A model generated the notes under the pieces. The model worked only from the letters and a program-made list of their open reading frames with translations. It had not been told where the DNA came from and searched no databases. A program made the translations under genes and the position numbers. From positions 1-43,990 of the forward strand of contig JAFIFY010000088.1 in assembly GCA_020831765.1 (NCBI GenBank): a DNA stretch of 43,990 nucleotides, in the 5' to 3' direction. Positions 42,131-43,990 of this stretch are shown here, piece by piece. Each line of letters begins with the position of its first letter. Within the stretch, counting starts at the first letter, position 1. This DNA is from Phycisphaeraceae bacterium. GTDB lineage: Bacteria; Planctomycetota; Phycisphaerae; Phycisphaerales; Phycisphaeraceae.

Positions 42131-43902
42131 CCTTGGTGTACCTCAGGCTCGGCAAGCATGAAAAAACTCGAAATGCCCTCTGTTTTCGCATAGATTGTCG
42201 GTTTGATCACGGACCGCAACACCATGCGAAAAGGACATTTCGAGTGAGCAGTATTGAATCACAGAATCGACGGCGACACAAGCGGACCCTCAAGCGGCGA
42301 CGGCGACGGATCGGGCAACGGCTCAAGCACCGGCCCGGTGATGTGCGATCCGCGCCGATGTTGAACGCGAGCAACATTTACTACGACCTTGCCGACCGGG
42401 CCACGGCGACGCATGCCGGCGGCGTCGGGGCGATGCACCTGCTGGCGCAGCGCACCGGCCTGGTCGAGGCGATCAATGCGAACCTGCAACTTCTCAAGCT
42501 TCATCAGCCGTACCACGAATCGGATCACGTGCTGAACATCGCCTACAACCTCCTCGCCGGTGGACGTTGCCTTCAAGACCTGGAACTGCGTCGCTGCGAC
42601 GAAGCCTATCTCGATGGCCTGGGGGCCGACCGCGTGCCCGACCCCACCACGGCGGGCGACTTCTGTCGACGGTTCCGCGAGTCGGATGTGCTTGCGTTGA
42701 TGCACGCGATCAATGCGGTGCGGGTGAAGCTGTGGCAGCATCAGCCGGCGTCGTTCTTCGAGGAAGCGATCATCGACGCGGACGGTACGATGGCACCGAC
42801 GATCGGCGAATGCAAGCAGGGCATGGACATCTCCTACAAGGGCCAGTGGGGTTACCACCCGCTGGTGATCTCGCTGGCGAACACCGGCGAGGTGCTGTTC
42901 GTGATCAACCGGCCGGGGAACCGCCCGTCGCACGAAGGCGCGGCAAAGTATCTGGACATGGCGGCGAAGCTGTGCCGGGACGCGGGGTTCAAGCGAATCC
43001 GCTTCCGCGGCGACAGCGACTTCACGCAGACGCGCGAGCTGGATGAGTGGGATACGGCAAAGCATCGCTTTGTATTTGGCATCGCCGCGATGCCGAACCT
43101 GGTAGAACTGGCGGAAAACCTGCCTGAACAGGCGTGGCAGCGACTCGAACGTGAGCCGCGTTACCAGGTGAAGACCCAGCCGCGCACCGGGCCGACGAAC
43201 GTGAAAGAGCAGGTCGTGCGGGATCGTCAATTCAGGAACATCCGCCTGCAAAGCGAGGACGTGGCGACGTTCACCTATTCCCCCACGCTCTGCGGGAAGA
43301 CGTATCGTGTGGTTGTGGTGCGCAAGAACCTGTCGATCGAGAAAGGCGAGCAGCGGCTGTTCGACGACGTGCGGTACTTCTTCTATCTGACCAACGATCG
43401 CACGAAGTCCGCGTCGCAGGTGGTGTTCGACGCCAACGACCGTTGCGATCAGGAGAACCTGATCGCCCAGCTCAAAGGCGGGGTGCGGGCGCTGCACGCG
43501 CCGGTGGACAACCTGGTGAGCAACTGGGCGTACATGGTGATGGCGAGTCTGGCGTGGACGCTCAAGGCATGGTTCGCGTTGAGCCTGCCCGAGTCGCCGC
43601 GCTGGCGAACGAAGCACCGGGGCGAGAAGCGCACCCTGTTGCGCATGGAGTTCCGCACGTTCTTGAATCGTTTCATGAACGTGCCGTGTCAGGTGATCAA
43701 AGCGGGTCGGCGGATCGTGTATCGCCTGCTGGCATGGAATCCGGACCAGACGATGTTCCTGCGGACCGTGACGGCGCTGCGTAATCGGCCGATGCGCTGT
43801 TGATCGTTGAAAAGCACGATGCCGGGATACGGACGTCCCGGTCCGCCGCAGCCTCAGCCTTGAAGGATTGCTTCATGCTCCACATCCTCTGCCGCCCCAA
43901 GC
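42130..43902 (+). mobile_element. IS1380-family insertion sequence
   Basis: The element contains one full-length transposase gene. Terminal inverted repeats are visible but imperfect: the left end around 42132-42170 (CTTGG ... GCAAGCATGAA) matches the reverse complement of the right end around 43865-43901 (CTTGG ... GGAGCATGAA) at about two thirds of positions, the best block being AGCATGAA. Exact ends and the target duplication could not be fixed by eye. The uninterrupted transposase suggests a recent or still active copy. Confidence 0.75.
42244..43803 (+). CDS. IS1380 family transposase
   Basis: From GTG 42244 (AAGGAC upstream) the transposase is 519 residues. The basic N-terminus (NRRRHKRTLKRRRRRIGQRLKHRPG) suits DNA binding. 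The DDE core is seen as IIDADGTMAPTIGECKQGMDISYKGQWGYHPLVISLANTGEVLF (first Asp), FKRIRFRGDSDFTQTRELDEWD (second Asp) and DRCDQENLIAQLKGGVRALHAPVDNLVSNWAYM (Glu), which match IS1380 members. An upstream open frame to 42133 is part of the terminal region and not expected to be translated. Confidence 0.93.
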   Translation: MSSIESQNRRRHKRTLKRRRRRIGQRLKHRPGDVRSAPMLNASNIYYDLADRATATHAGGVGAMHLLAQRTGLVEAINANLQLLKLHQPYHESDHVLNIAYNLLAGGRCLQDLELRRCDEAYLDGLGADRVPDPTTAGDFCRRFRESDVLALMHAINAVRVKLWQHQPASFFEEAIIDADGTMAPTIGECKQGMDISYKGQWGYHPLVISLANTGEVLFVINRPGNRPSHEGAAKYLDMAAKLCRDAGFKRIRFRGDSDFTQTRELDEWDTAKHRFVFGIAAMPNLVELAENLPEQAWQRLEREPRYQVKTQPRTGPTNVKEQVVRDRQFRNIRLQSEDVATFTYSPTLCGKTYRVVVVRKNLSIEKGEQRLFDDVRYFFYLTNDRTKSASQVVFDANDRCDQENLIAQLKGGVRALHAPVDNLVSNWAYMVMASLAWTLKAWFALSLPESPRWRTKHRGEKRTLLRMEFRTFLNRFMNVPCQVIKAGRRIVYRLLAWNPDQTMFLRTVTALRNRPMRC

Positions 43903-43990
43903 CCATGCACTGAGGGCACGGTAGTCGCATGCGCGCCATGGCACCACGACCCGTCACGCGAACACGGATGCAGAGTTCGCTTGTTTAAGG

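Noticed and set aside
1-43990. CRISPR array, rRNA or tRNA genes
   Set aside because: No regularly spaced direct repeats, no rRNA segments and no cloverleaf with T-loop and anticodon features were found on reading through both strands.

Overview
The window looks like chromosomal DNA of a high-GC planctomycete, most likely of the Phycisphaerae type. This is an inference from gene content: a squalene-hopene cyclase, an LptF/LptG-type permease (outer-membrane cell plan), a DUF4175-like giant hydrophilic membrane protein, an excisionase-HTH plus receiver protein, a class II tryptophan synthase beta chain, secreted carbohydrate-active proteins, and housekeeping genes (frr, dnaB, mraZ, dnaK, HU) scattered as single units instead of sitting in their usual operons. 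No rRNA, tRNA or CRISPR array was found.

Layout. 1-7.0 kb: a partial ORF at the left edge, a fatty acid desaturase, a methyltransferase of lower GC, an NAD-dependent epimerase, a YegS-type lipid kinase, a lipoprotein, frr, and a small gene that may be an integron-type cassette. 7.2-16.5 kb: a Trm112-like protein, dnaB, then a minus-strand block of lipoprotein, enlarged LptF-like permease, squalene-hopene cyclase and a secreted glycoside-hydrolase-like protein. 16.6-20.6 kb: mraZ behind a GGGG-repeat operator, a highly structured non-coding region (17.4-17.95 kb), a small DNA-binding-like protein, trpB2 and an orphan immunity-like gene. 20.8-30.5 kb: a DUF4175-like protein, aldehyde dehydrogenase, HTH-receiver regulator, SulP transporter, RpoD-like sigma factor and DAHP synthase. 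30.5-41.8 kb: the DAHP synthase leader, a DUF3592 membrane protein, a DUF4258/DUF2283 pair, dnaK, an HU-like protein, a pectate-lyase-fold protein, a coiled-coil protein, a beta-propeller protein and a GNAT-nitrilase fusion. 42.1-43.9 kb: an IS1380-family insertion sequence beside a broken gamma-glutamylcyclotransferase-like gene.

Two RNA-level systems stand out. (1) Immediately after mraZ, about 550 nt of plus-strand sequence folds into at least twelve hairpins that each expose GGA in the loop (several CAUGGACG or CAAGGAUG, the CsrA/RsmA recognition form), plus a 20-bp long-range stem. This looks like a CsrB/RsmZ-type sponge RNA or an mraZ 3' UTR that binds CsrA. (2) The DAHP synthase gene (aroF) is preceded by a complete ribosome-mediated attenuator: promoter, 23-codon leader peptide containing FFAFWF, mutually exclusive 1:2 and 2:3 pairings that are perfect in sequence, and a 9-bp terminator followed by a U-tract. 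This predicts that entry into the shikimate pathway is controlled by charged tRNA-Phe (and perhaps tRNA-Trp). Other observations concern the mraZ operator, domain architectures, gene remnants and mobile or cassette-like DNA.
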